From an uncultured Eubacteriales bacterium (GTDB lineage Bacteria > Bacillota > Clostridia > Oscillospirales > CAG-272), in assembly GCA_905205065.1 (NCBI GenBank), contig CAJLCI010000005.1:1-64000 (forward strand): a DNA stretch of 64,000 nt, read 5' to 3'. Within the stretch, counting starts at the first letter, position 1, and each line of letters starts with the position of its first letter. Positions 51,468-61,231 of this stretch are shown here, in pieces. The position numbers and the translations under genes are program-made. Under the pieces are notes generated by a model. That model saw only the letters and a program-made list of their open reading frames with translations, made no database searches and was not told the DNA's origin.

Positions 51468-52325
51468 TTATTTGCTCAATGCCAAAATCAATTCCCGGAG
51501 AATCTTGCATGCGGTTGCCGTAGAAACTCCGCTGTTATCAAGTGCGGGGGCGAGTTCGTTTATATCTGCTCCGACTACTTTAGTCTCACAAACCTTGAAT
51601 ATTGCTTCGATAAGCTCTTTAAAAGTGATTCCTCCCGCTTCCGGTGTACCTGTACCGGGAAAAGCCGACGAATCAAGGCAGTCAAGATCTATAGTAAAGT
51701 ATACCGGAGTACCGGATATCTTCAGGCTTTGCGTCAGTGTATCAAGCCCTTTAAGATTAAACAGTGTCATATCGGTATGTTCTCTTGCAAACTGAAATTC
51801 GCTTCGATCTCCGCTTCGTATACAAAACTGATGAATCCGTCCGTCTCCTGTCAGTTCGTAAACGCGTCTCATCACGCATGCGTGGCTTAATTCGGCTCCG
51901 AGATAATCACTGCGCAGATCGGCATGCGCGTCGAATTGTATTATGTGCAAATCCGGATACTTTCTTGCAACCGCATTTACCGAAGCCAGCGTAACAAGGT
52001 GTTCGCCTCCTATTAAAAGAGGAAATTTTCCGTCTTCAAGAATTTGCGAAGCTCTTTCTTCAATATCATGAAGGGCAAGCTCTGTGCGTCCGAAGCACAG
52101 CTCCAAGTCGCCGCTGTCAAAAACACTATAATCGCACAAATCTTTGTTTTGATACGGACTGTACGTTTCAAGACCGAAGCTTTCATGACGGATTGCAGAC
52201 GGACCAAATCTCGCGCCCGGCCGAAAACTTGTAGTAGAATCAAACGGAGCGCCGAACAAAACAATATCAGAATTTTCGTAATTGCCCTCGCAGCCTATGA
52301 ATGTTTCAACATTAGGTTTCAGCAT
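51468..52325 (-). CDS. speB: Agmatinase
   Basis: The 285-residue ureohydrolase has the manganese-binding motifs GGEHLVTL, FDAHADLR and FTIDLDCLDSSAFPGTG followed by PEAGG. It converts agmatine to putrescine plus urea. The start at 52325 is favoured over 52346 because AAAGGA precedes it at about 12 bases. It is placed between the aminopropyltransferase and the carboxyspermidine synthase, supplying putrescine. Confidence 0.92.
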   Translation of the reverse strand: MLKPNVETFIGCEGNYENSDIVLFGAPFDSTTSFRPGARFGPSAIRHESFGLETYSPYQNKDLCDYSVFDSGDLELCFGRTELALHDIEERASQILEDGKFPLLIGGEHLVTLASVNAVARKYPDLHIIQFDAHADLRSDYLGAELSHACVMRRVYELTGDGRIHQFCIRSGDRSEFQFAREHTDMTLFNLKGLDTLTQSLKISGTPVYFTIDLDCLDSSAFPGTGTPEAGGITFKELIEAIFKVCETKVVGADINELAPALDNSGVSTATACKILRELILALSK

Positions 52326-52359
52326 ATTTTTATAAATTCCTTTCATCCGAATTCAAAAA

Positions 52360-53211
52360 CTATTCGACCTCTTCCAGCATATTTTCAAGAAAAGCAGGAA
52401 GATAAAATGCTCCGACATGCAATTTGGTAGTGTAATATTGCGTGCGCAGATTCAGCGACATCCATTTTTTTGCATCAAGGTCGTCTATTGGGTGATATTT
52501 TTTACTTGCAAATCCGAAGAGCCAATAACCCGCGGCGTATGTCGGAATGTGCGCCTGATATACTCTGCTTATAGGAAAGGTACTTGCAATCCGCTTATGG
52601 CTTCTCTGCATTGCTTCCGCGTCATGCTTATAGAAGGGACTCCCTTGCTGATTCACCATAATTCCGTCTTCGCGCAGGGCATTATAACAAATACCGTAAA
52701 ACTCACGGGTAAAATAGCCCTCGGAGGGACCGAAAGGATCGGTGGAGTCTACTATAATTAGATCGTATTGATCCTTGCACCGCCTTATAAATCTCAGCGC
52801 ATTGTCAAAATATATATTCACTCTGCTGTCGTCAAGGCGACAGGCGTTTTCCGGAAGATATGTCCGGCATGCCTCTACAACCTGCGGATCCATTTCGACA
52901 AGGTCAATACGTATTATTTTATCGTATCTTGCAAGCTCTCTGACCACTCCTCCGTCTCCGGCGCCTATCACCAATACGTCAGTTATACCAGGGTGTACGG
53001 CCATGGGAACATGTGTTATCATTTCATCGTATATAAATTCATCGCGTTCTGTAAGCATGACATTTCCGTCAAGCGCCAATACACGGCCGAATTCAGGAGT
53101 GTCAAAAATATCAATTTGCTGAAAATCGCTTTCCTTAGAGTACAGATGCTTATTAACACGGATACTGTGCTTTACATCCGGCGTGTGAAATTCGCTGAAC
53201 CATAATTCCAA
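52360..53211 (-). CDS. speE: Spermidine synthase-like aminopropyltransferase
   Basis: The 283-residue protein begins LWFSEFHTPDVKHSIRV, as expected for SpeE. The binding loop VLVIGAGDGGVVREL lies near residue 85 and the catalytic-region motif IVDSTDPFGPSEGYF near residue 155. SpeE transfers aminopropyl from decarboxylated SAM to putrescine. No SAM decarboxylase (speD) is in this operon, and a second spermidine route (carboxyspermidine) is. It must therefore draw on SpeD elsewhere or have an altered substrate. Confidence 0.9.
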   Translation of the reverse strand: MELWFSEFHTPDVKHSIRVNKHLYSKESDFQQIDIFDTPEFGRVLALDGNVMLTERDEFIYDEMITHVPMAVHPGITDVLVIGAGDGGVVRELARYDKIIRIDLVEMDPQVVEACRTYLPENACRLDDSRVNIYFDNALRFIRRCKDQYDLIIVDSTDPFGPSEGYFTREFYGICYNALREDGIMVNQQGSPFYKHDAEAMQRSHKRIASTFPISRVYQAHIPTYAAGYWLFGFASKKYHPIDDLDAKKWMSLNLRTQYYTTKLHVGAFYLPAFLENMLEEVE

Positions 53212-53314
53212 TTTTACTTCCTCCGTACCGCTTTCCGGCTAATTAAGACAAGACTATACAGACTTGACAAATTTGACAGACTGTACAGACTTGGCAAACT
53301 TTACAGCATTGTTT

Positions 53315-54781
53315 TTATTTTAATACGTTGATATTCAGAATATCCGGATCCTCAGGACCTGTCATAGAACAGCCTTTAGCCTTAGCGTATTCTATGTAGT
53401 CAAGAATTTCCGAGGTAATTCGTTCACCCGGCGCGAGAATCGGAATTCCCGGAGGATAACACATAACGAATTCACTGCATACGCATCCCAGACTGTCCCT
53501 GAGAGGAAGACTTTTTTTATCAGCGTAAAAAGCGTCCTGCGGGCTTGCGACAACCTCAGGAGCTATATACTCCTGGCTCAGAAGTCCGCTGCTGTCGGTT
53601 TGATACAGACGTCTGATTTCAGCAAGTGCGCTTACCAAGCGTTCCAGCTCCTGAGGACGATCTCCGATTGATAAATATGCAAGGATATTTCCAATATCTC
53701 CGAATTCGATCTGAATATCGTATTCATCGCGCAGTATATCATATACTTCGATTCCGGCAAGACCGATATCACGTGTATGAACGCTGAGCTTTGTAGGATC
53801 AAAGTCAAAAATGGAATTTCCGTTTATAAGCTCTTTTCCGAAGGCATAATATCCTCCTATTGCATTTATTTCTTCGCGCGCGTAATCTGCCATGCGGATA
53901 ACTCTTGCAAATACTTCTTTGCCGCGCAGAGCAAGATTTCTTCTGCTGATATCAAGACTTGACATCAGCAAATAGCTTCCTGACGTGGTTTGTGTAAGAT
54001 TTATAATCTGACGAACATGTCCCTTGCTTATATTCGGGCCTATCAGCAAAAGACTCGACTGCGTAAGGCTTCCTCCGCTTTTATGCATAGATACCGCCGC
54101 CATGTCTGCCCCGGCTTTCATAGCGGATACGGGCATATTGTCTCCGAAATAGAAATGAGTTCCATGCGCTTCATCTGCCAAAACATACATATTCGCATCG
54201 TGAGCCATCTTTACAATCGCGCTTATGTCACTGCATATGCCGTAATACGTCGGATTATTTACAAGAATAGCCACTGCATCTGGATTTTCTTTGATCGCTT
54301 TGGCAACCTGTTCACGCTGCATTCCGAGAGAAATGCCGAGATTTCTATCTACCTCCGGATTCACGTATACCGGTACGGCTCCGCAGAGAACAAGGGCATT
54401 AATGACGCTTCTGTGGACATTTCTCGGAAGAATTATTTTATCTCCTCTTTTACAGACGGACAAAACCATGCTTTGAACCGAACTTGTTGTTCCACCTACC
54501 ATCAGAAATGCGTAAGCTGCCCCGAAAGCGTCTGCGGCAAGAATCTCGGCTTCCTGAATGACGGAAATCGGATGACACAAATTGTCAAGGGGTTTCATGC
54601 TGTTTACATCTATACTGACGCATTGCGCTCCGAGGAATGCCGTGAGCTCGGGATTTCCTCTGCCGTGCTTATGTCCGGGAACATCGAAAGGAACTACCCT
54701 CATTTCACGAAAGGTCTGCAGAGCTTCATAAATGGGCGCTCTGTTTTGATTTATATTGAACTTTTCCTTTTCCATTTCCAT
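53315..54781 (-). CDS. speA: Arginine decarboxylase, fold-type I (Orn/Lys/Arg decarboxylase family)
   Basis: The 488-residue PLP enzyme has the phosphate/cofactor region GGTTSSVQSMVLSVC near residue 97, DEAHGTHFYF at 203-212 and the Schiff-base lysine at 234 in VSMHKSGGSLTQSS. This is the shorter, wing-less Gram-positive type. The following agmatinase gene points to arginine as substrate, giving agmatine. It is the first gene of the operon, behind a long leader ending in a terminator. The start at 54781 has AGGA 9 bases upstream. Confidence 0.9.
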   Translation of the reverse strand: MEMEKEKFNINQNRAPIYEALQTFREMRVVPFDVPGHKHGRGNPELTAFLGAQCVSIDVNSMKPLDNLCHPISVIQEAEILAADAFGAAYAFLMVGGTTSSVQSMVLSVCKRGDKIILPRNVHRSVINALVLCGAVPVYVNPEVDRNLGISLGMQREQVAKAIKENPDAVAILVNNPTYYGICSDISAIVKMAHDANMYVLADEAHGTHFYFGDNMPVSAMKAGADMAAVSMHKSGGSLTQSSLLLIGPNISKGHVRQIINLTQTTSGSYLLMSSLDISRRNLALRGKEVFARVIRMADYAREEINAIGGYYAFGKELINGNSIFDFDPTKLSVHTRDIGLAGIEVYDILRDEYDIQIEFGDIGNILAYLSIGDRPQELERLVSALAEIRRLYQTDSSGLLSQEYIAPEVVASPQDAFYADKKSLPLRDSLGCVCSEFVMCYPPGIPILAPGERITSEILDYIEYAKAKGCSMTGPEDPDILNINVLK

Positions 54782-54803
54782 ATTTATCGTCCTGCCTTTC
54801 TCG

Positions 54804-54838
54804 TAAAAAAACGCAAGCTGTAATTACACAGCTTGCGA
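54804..54838 (-). terminator. Intrinsic terminator directly upstream of speA
   Basis: On the minus strand CGCAAGCTGT and ACAGCTTGCG (perfect 10-bp stem, loop GTAATT) are followed by TTTTTTT. It ends about 23 bases before the speA ATG. Confidence 0.88.
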
Positions 54839-54904
54839 TAACATCACGACAGCATTATGATTATTTTGTGTCTGCTTACAGAATACAGATAATACGATAA
54901 TCAT
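54824..54904 (-). CDS. Leader peptide ORF ending in the terminator loop
   Basis: The 26-codon ORF (MIIVLSVFCKQ...MLSQAV) is preceded by AGGTG at suitable spacing. Its TAA stop lies within the loop of the terminator at 54804-54838, so a ribosome reaching it would cover the left arm of the stem and prevent termination. No codon bias that would identify the sensed signal is obvious. Confidence 0.4.
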   Translation of the reverse strand: MIIVLSVFCKQTQNNHNAVVMLSQAV

Positions 54905-55049
54905 AATAGGCACCTATGGAAAAGAAAAAACAAGGCAGGGCGATATTGTTAGGTACATAGAGTCTATATAGCAATAATACTTTTACTACTCTTTATTGAC
55001 CGTTTCACAAGTCTGCGTAAATGCGCATTTCGGTTATAAAGTAACCAAC

Positions 55050-55175
55050 TTATAAAATTTGAGCTTTTAACTCAATCAATAAGGCGGCAAACCGCCGGTT
55101 GGCAGCGAACAAACGTTCGTATGGCCTCAACTCATTTAATGAGTGACCCGTAATAATCGCTTGGAAAGACTCCAT
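55050..55175 (-). CDS. Short upstream ORF in the polyamine leader
   Basis: The 41-codon ORF (MESFQAIITGHSLNELRPYE...) contains four arginine codons in a 14-residue stretch and starts about 15 bases after the predicted transcription start without a clear ribosome site. Several hairpins overlap it. It could be a regulatory peptide or a chance frame. Confidence 0.35.
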   Translation of the reverse strand: MESFQAIITGHSLNELRPYERLFAANRRFAALLIELKAQIL

Positions 55176-55196
55176 GTGAAAATTAATGTGTCATAT

Positions 55197-55225
55197 ATTA
55201 TACAATATTCATCATATTTTGTCAA
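55197..55225 (-). promoter_or_regulatory. Consensus promoter of the polyamine operon
   Basis: TTGACA (55225-55220), exactly 17 bases, and TATAAT (55202-55197) on the minus strand: a full sigma-A consensus. Confidence 0.85.
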
Positions 55226-55300
55226 TAGCTCTGATACAATCAAATAGAAAAAATTTATGCTTTTTTCTGCAAAAGTATGTTATTAATGTTTAAAATTAGC

Positions 55301-55822
55301 TTATCTTGTGATCCGATTAATTATTCCGCATGCAATTTTTGCGCCGGAATTTCCTGATGGCTGCGTCGTAAAATCATCCGGATTGTCGTGAATTATAATT
55401 GTTTTTCCGATGACATTGTCTAAAGAAAAACGATTTGTCAGGAAAAGAGAGAGTGCGAAACCGTTGTTGCCGAACAGGGGCGGAAGGTCACCTGCATGAT
55501 ACGTGTGATTGCATCCGTTCGGATTATAATGCGCCATTGCATTTGAAAAGGGATCGTTCATATTTCCGCTGCAGGATGTGCCCTCATGAATATGAAAACC
55601 GAATATGCGGCTGTTACAATTGGATTTTGCTTTGGGCAGGCCTCTGATTTCAGCGTAGACAATTACTCCGGCGTCCGTCTGATAAAACCTGACAACACCG
55701 GATATTTCCGGCTGTGATTCGCTTCCCTTGACGAAAGCCACTGCCTGTGGACGGCCTCTTAGAATAGGAAAAAGCGGAAACTGTATGTTATTATCCCAAA
55801 ATCTGTTGTTCATTAAATTCAC
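55301..55822 (-). CDS. sodC: Cu/Zn superoxide dismutase-family protein
   Basis: The 173-residue protein has the copper/zinc ligands in GFHIHEG (His-77, His-79), AHYNPNGCNHTYHAGD (His-98, His-106, His-109, Asp-112) and IIHDNPDDF. The closing segment PSGNSGAKIACGII is conserved in the family. No signal peptide is seen, so it may act in the cytoplasm or on spores. It resembles the clostridial branch, which has an N-terminal extension and may bind in the spore coat. It has its own transcription unit. Confidence 0.9.
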   Translation of the reverse strand: MNLMNNRFWDNNIQFPLFPILRGRPQAVAFVKGSESQPEISGVVRFYQTDAGVIVYAEIRGLPKAKSNCNSRIFGFHIHEGTSCSGNMNDPFSNAMAHYNPNGCNHTYHAGDLPPLFGNNGFALSLFLTNRFSLDNVIGKTIIIHDNPDDFTTQPSGNSGAKIACGIINRITR

Positions 55823-56088
55823 CGTACCTTTATATTTATATATAGATTTTCTTTCTGCGCCAATTGATAAAATTATGATATGGGCAGTAATCTATATGTC
55901 ATTTTATGCGAATTAAAATAAAGAGTGATTTTTTGTTAATTCAAATTTATAATATAAATATTAATTAAATTAAAAAAAGAGTTGACAAATAAAATAATAA
56001 ATTATATAATAAGAAACAGCAAAAGAAAGTATCCCATAAATTATCTGTATATAATGCAGCAGTATTATATAATTTGGAGATATTTGTC
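55823..56088. other. AT-rich intergenic region
   Basis: Very AT-rich DNA between sodC and a small ORF. It should contain the sodC promoter and a promoter for the rightward ORF, but no motif is distinctive enough to assign. Confidence 0.4.
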
Positions 56089-56220
56089 ATGAAAGAGTTT
56101 TATGTAATTTTGCAAAGCTTAGATATATATTTATATACCATTTCGGGCGAATTTTGTCGAAAAGATTCGCTTGGTGAAAATGTTGTTATAAACAGTACAC
56201 CGCTTGCCGCGTATAGGTAA
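56089..56220 (+). CDS. Short ORF, unknown
   Basis: The 43-codon frame begins MKEFYVILQSLDIYLYTISG, with GGAG about 9 bases upstream and a TAA stop. It may be a real small protein or the 5' remnant of a broken gene. There is no recognised family. Confidence 0.3.
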   Translation: MKEFYVILQSLDIYLYTISGEFCRKDSLGENVVINSTPLAAYR

Positions 56221-56679
56221 GCTTTGTGCTGTTTTTTTGTTATTCAATTTAAGAAATTTCAGGGAGGTAATAATTAAGCTTCCCCATTGGCAGTTTTATC
56301 GGTTTTACCTGCCGTTACTCCCATTTACTTTTTCAAGGTGTTTGGAATGCCTTGCGAGTAGGGGCTTTTTGTTCGCCATCAGGCTCAGTTTCTATTTTTC
56401 ATTGAAAGCCCATAATATTATCTGCTCGATGGCAAATAAGACGGTATTTTGCTGATGAGATAACGGGAAATACGAACATATTGTTCCTAAGTTCAACCAA
56501 TTATCTCAACACCCTATTCGCCTGAATATACCACAAGTGTGACTGTTGGCAAATGGCGCAATATATGTACAAAACAATTCCTCCCTAAAATAAATTACTC
56601 CTTACTTTCTGCAAAAATAAGACCTGTAATATATGAAAGGGCGGTTAGAAAAGCAAGTAATTTGTTCTGTCTAAATTTT
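56221..56679. other. Region without a clear gene, repeat-like
   Basis: Overlapping short frames on both strands lack ribosome sites and proper starts. The stretch 56270-56430 resembles sequences I recall recurring as spurious hypothetical proteins in Clostridia genomes, suggesting a dispersed noncoding repeat. Not confirmed. Confidence 0.35.
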
Positions 56680-56711
56680 AAGGCGATAGTGATTGATTTC
56701 ACTATCGCCTT
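56680..56711. terminator. Terminator hairpin of the surface-protein gene
   Basis: AAGGCGATAGTG, ATTGATTT and CACTATCGCCTT form a perfect 12-bp stem just after the surface-protein stop. The T-tract is weak on both strands. Confidence 0.6.
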
Positions 56712-56835
56712 AATTTTACAGGTTATTTATCTTTTTGCTACTCTTTTCTTTCTATCGTATATGGCAAGCGAGATAACTGCACCACCGCTGACAGAGAGAA
56801 GGGCTATCCATAGGAACGTATTGCTGTTGTCGCTA

Positions 56836-57120
56836 GTTGCAGGAGAGTTCGGCTTGTTCAGTTCTGCAAAAGCCGCCTTTGCTTCGTCCAGCTTCTCCTT
56901 TGCGTCCTTGTCAACCAAAGACTTCTCGTAGTCGGTAAGAGCATTGTAGGCATCTTCAGCTGCCTTGATTGCATCGGCATCATCTTTCTTGATGATATCA
57001 GGTAGTTTGTCGATTAGTTCTTCAACCTTTTCTACATTGCCGAAAACTTCAAGAGCATCGTCAATGCGGTCGATTTCATCCTGAACGGCTTTCTTTTCGT
57101 CCTCGGTCATATTGTCGCCG
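56836..57120. repeat. 285-bp tandem repeat, copy 1
   Basis: Encodes 95 residues (NMTEDEKKAVQ... to ...LNKPNSPATS) of the surface protein, nearly identical to 57121-57405. Confidence 0.9.
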
Positions 57121-57405
57121 GTTGTAGGAGAGTTCGGCTTGTTTAGCTCTGCAAGAGCTGCTTTTGCTTCGTCCAGCTTCTCCTTTGCGTCCTTGTCAAC
57201 CAAAGACTTCTCGTAGTCGGTAAGAGCATTGTAGGCATCTTCAGCTGCCTTGATTGCATCGGCATCATCTTTCTTGATGATATCAGGTAGTTTGTCGATT
57301 AGTTCTTCAACCTTTTCTACATTTCCGATAACTTCAAGAGCATCGTCAATGCGGTCGATTTCGTCCTGAACGGCTTTCTTTTCGCCCTCGGTCATATTGT
57401 CGCCG
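57121..57405. repeat. 285-bp tandem repeat, copy 2
   Basis: Second copy, encoding NMTEGEKKAVQ... to ...NSPTTGD. Both copies end in a sorting-signal-like SPxTxD motif, so an older anchor motif has been duplicated inside the protein. Confidence 0.9.
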
Positions 57406-60400
57406 TATTCGTCAAGAGCCTTTTCCAAATCGTCCTTTGCTTTTTCAAGGTCGCTCTTATCTTCAGATGTTACATTCTCGGAAGTGATATCCTTAACCTT
57501 GCCGGTGTTCTCGGTTTCGGTCGACTTGTCTGCATCATCAATCTTCTCAAGCAGATCTTTAACCTTATCCTTAGTTTCCTCCAATGCCTTTTTACCGTTG
57601 TCGGTAATATCGTCATCATCAAGGATAGTGTCGATTTCACCGAGCATTTCTTCAAGCTCTGCCTTATCGTCGCTTGTTACGGTGTCGGGGTTGTAATCTT
57701 TCAGTTCTTCATCGTAACCCTTTGCCGCATCTACTGCGTTGTCGGTAAGAACAGTCAGCTTTGCATGAACATACTTAATCGTGTAATTGTCTCCTGCATC
57801 TGCACCGCTTGCGGTAATTTCGTACTCACCGATAACAGCAATATCTGCATCAGAGGTAAGGGTTGGTACAACAACGAATGTATACTCATCAACAAATCCA
57901 TCTGCCACGTAGGTGTAGGGCGGGAGAGTGGTGTTGACGATGGTGTTCTTTGCTTCAACCGTAATAACAACCTCACGCTTGGTAATCTCATAAGAATCGG
58001 TTTTGTTAGCAAAGGTAATATCATAGTTGCTATCAAGAGCAGTACCTTCAATCGCATACTTGCCGACATTGCTTGTACTTGTCGCGGTAGTTGCAAGGCT
58101 GTAAACTTCCTTATCACCGTTCACAATACCGTTATCGGTGGCTTTCAGTTCCGCAATGTCATTACCATAAACGCTTGTAGCGTTCTGAATAGTAACGATA
58201 ATCGGTTTAGCAAAAACAGTCAGCGTACCGTCAACATACTCAATATTGTAATTGTCGGAAGTGTATCCATTTGCCTTGATGGTGTAGTCGCCCTTATTGG
58301 AGAATTGTACATAATTACAAGCAAAATCAAGTGTGCCGCTAAGAACATTTTTGTCCTCGTTGTTTACAAAGCCTTCATATTTTACAGTATAGGTCGGAAC
58401 GGGATCACCGTAGGTAGCGGTTACTTTATCAACGGTTACAGTAAGGTTAGCTTTATTAACTTTGATATCAATATCTGCGGTTTTACCAGCATATGTTACG
58501 GTGATCTTTGTTGTGGCTACAGTTATATCCGCAGGTTTGAAGCTAAAATCATTTTTATTTGTATCATTATATGCAATATCATTTGTCGTGCCATCATCGT
58601 AAGTAACAGTAATCACGAGTCCTGTGGGATTAAACCTATCTCCATAGGTATATTCAACAAGATTGGGCTTTGTTGTAACTGCAATACTTTCGGGAACTGC
58701 TGCACCTGTCGCTGAAAACTTTGCTGTTACGGAAAGCGTTCCGTCACTATTAAGCGTTTTTGTAACGACCGCACCTTCTACGGTAACTGTTGTATCTAAA
58801 ACGAAAGCGAATCCTGCGTTAGCGGTAAGTGTAAATGTTGCCGTATATTCGGTGCCACCAAGGAATTTATTTGGACTGCCATTCCAGTTTACAGCAGATA
58901 CAGTATAATTTGCATCATTTTTGATTTCTGCCGTTGTGTCAGGTGTGCCATTTTTGACAGGGGCATTAATTTCAACAACTGTTTCTATAATGGGAACAAA
59001 ATCAATTGCTTCAACATTAAAATATCTCCAAGAGGATTTATCATCAATCTTTCCTGTAACAGTAAAATACTTTGCTTCGGCAGTATCTTTGGTTTTACCG
59101 TATTTAACCTTATAAACTTTGCCAGCGGCAGGTGTTACAGTACAGGGATCATAAATTACACGGGTATCCACAGATGTTGCCGTCAGTGTTGCAGTATCCG
59201 CTACAGATATGTCACCATAAATAGCGTTATCGCCTGCCGCATTAACTGTAGCAGAAGCATTTTCTGACAAATTGAGTGCGTTAACATAAACTCCGTCATA
59301 GGTTGTGCCGTCAATTGTTACAACTGCATTTCCCGACACATTGACCGTACCGCTATAATCATATAATCCGCGAACTTTTGTGCCTTTTGTTACATCAATA
59401 TCCACCGTTGCGTTATTGGTAATAGTAAGAGTATCATCAAAGCTAAACGCATATTCGCTGTACGCTGAGTTTGTGTCGATTATGATAGTGACCTGTGCGT
59501 TATCTATGATCGATGTCTTGCCGCCGCTAATTCCATCATTTGCGGAATATATCTCAACGACTGCATTCTTGCTGATTTCTACCTCACCGGATGATCCGGT
59601 GCTAATAAGCGGAAATTTGTCAGCTTTTGCGATTTTATTGCTGTCCGTATCTGTTGAATAAGCTTTGTATTTTGCGTTGTCGGTAATCGTGATCTTGCCG
59701 CCATTGGTTCGCAAACCACCCCGAGCCTCTATGATATGCAGATCTGCATTGCCGCTGAGCGTGATATTTGTTTCGCTGCCATCACAGACGGGATAACCGT
59801 CGTCACTTTTAATCGTGATCTTGCCGCCGGAGATATTAATACCGTATGCATAAATAGCATATTTGGCAGAATCAATGTTAATAACCGGAGTTCCGCTGAT
59901 AGTCAAAGCACCGCATTTACTTCCGCTTGAATAGATAGAATGAGAAGCGCAGTCCTTAATATCAAGCCGGAGACTGCCATTGATTACAGTACTTCCGCCT
60001 GCGGTATAACCGTTTGTATAAATACCGAAACCTACTTTGCTAATTGAAAGAGTTCCTTCGTTGGAGCTTGTAAGCACAAACGGAGTTTTACTGTCTATAG
60101 AGATGCCGAAAACTTGTTGATATTCACCCTCCACATCAGATGAAATAGAATTGTTTCCGATAAAATCAAGCGTCACCTGATTTTCACCTTTTACGGTAAT
60201 GGGAGTGTTAGTTCCTGAATTGCCTAAATTATCTGTTCCTATTTCGATATTATTAAGGGTAACATATGTCGCCCCCACCGAACTATTAACTACAATCGTA
60301 TCATCCGTTGTAGTCACTCCGTTCTTCATTGCAACAGTAGTAGGTGTTGTTGTAGTAATTGTCAACACGCCGTCTGTATAGGTATAGTCGGTATTTTGAA

Positions 60401-61231
60401 CCAGATTTTTTGTGCCGAGTATTGTAAAATCGCCCACCTCTATGGGAACGGGAATTTCACTTACTGTATAGGAATCGTCTGTGTTTTTCTCTACTTTATG
60501 CGTTGTTCTGTTCACATAATATCCGTACAAATATGTAGCAGTATCTGGATAATCGCCCACTTTGAATGTGCCGCCCGTAACAGTAGTCCCTTCACCCCAA
60601 AGACCGGTATCTATGGTATCCACCGTAAAACTACCACCACTTATTGTGGATATTGCATTGGAGCTCTGTCTTGCGAGGATATTGTCCAACATAAAAGTAC
60701 CGCCGGAAATTTCGGTTACAGCATTATCATCTATATAAACAAGATCATAATTCGGCTTATTAAATATGCCTCCTGTTATTTTAAGTTTGCCGCAATTTTT
60801 AAAGAAATACCAACCAGAGCCTTTTGTTACAGTACCTGTGCCGACACTGTCCGAAATCGTAACATCATCTGCCGCATCTATAATAATAACATTGCTACTA
60901 GCTGTAGGCTTATGCAGATCAGATTATGACCGTTAAGGTCAATGTTAACAGGTGTGTTATCAGGGAAAGTCAGCATAGTGTTTCCTAAATCGATATCGCC
61001 GCCTAATTTTACAGTGCCACCGTTGTCAATGGCACTTTGCAACTCTGTCGCATTAGTAGGATTCGTTGCTGCAGATGCAGTCATATTGCTCACCGGCACC
61101 AACCCTACCATCATAACAAAAGCCAAAAATATACTTAAAAATCTTTTTGAGTTAAATATACTTGTTTTCATAAAAGTCATTTCCTTTCGTTTGGTTATTC
61201 AAAACCGCCAAATTCACCAAATGAGAAATTA

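Larger units (their letters stand above)
54782..55190 (-). promoter_or_regulatory. Long leader of the polyamine operon, candidate attenuator
   Basis: About 410 bases separate the predicted start of transcription from speA. The leader contains five successive short hairpins in its first part (for example ACTCAT/ATGAGT, CGAAC/GTTCG, GGCGG/CCGCC), two short ORFs, and an intrinsic terminator right before the speA ribosome site. No T-box consensus or known riboswitch core was recognised. Control by translation of the leader ORF or by ligand binding is inferred. Confidence 0.65.
56727..61171 (-). pseudogene. Large cell-surface protein, frameshifted near its N-terminus
   Basis: The 5' frame (61171 to about 60920) encodes a signal peptide (RFLSIFLAFVMMVGLVPVSN, cut after ASAA) and the start of a beta-helix region ending DLNGHNL. 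The next residues (DLHKPTASSNVIII) lie in another frame, as if one base were missing near 60,920. The downstream frame then stays open to 56727. That main part holds beta-helix repeats, MBG-like Ig domains (TVTVDKVTATYGDPVPTY and relatives), long helical segments with an 95-residue duplication, and a C-terminal anchor (NSPATSDNS, a membrane helix, then DRKKRVAKR). The anchor resembles a divergent sorting signal. Either a decayed adhesin or a sequencing error. Confidence 0.8.

Noticed and set aside
54782..55190. T-box riboswitch upstream of speA
   Set aside because: No AGGGTGGNACCGCG-like antiterminator box or stem I landmarks were found. Only the terminator and short ORFs are visible.
56204..56455. 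83-codon plus-strand frame
   Set aside because: It has no ribosome site, overlaps the 43-codon ORF, and its composition is not protein-like.
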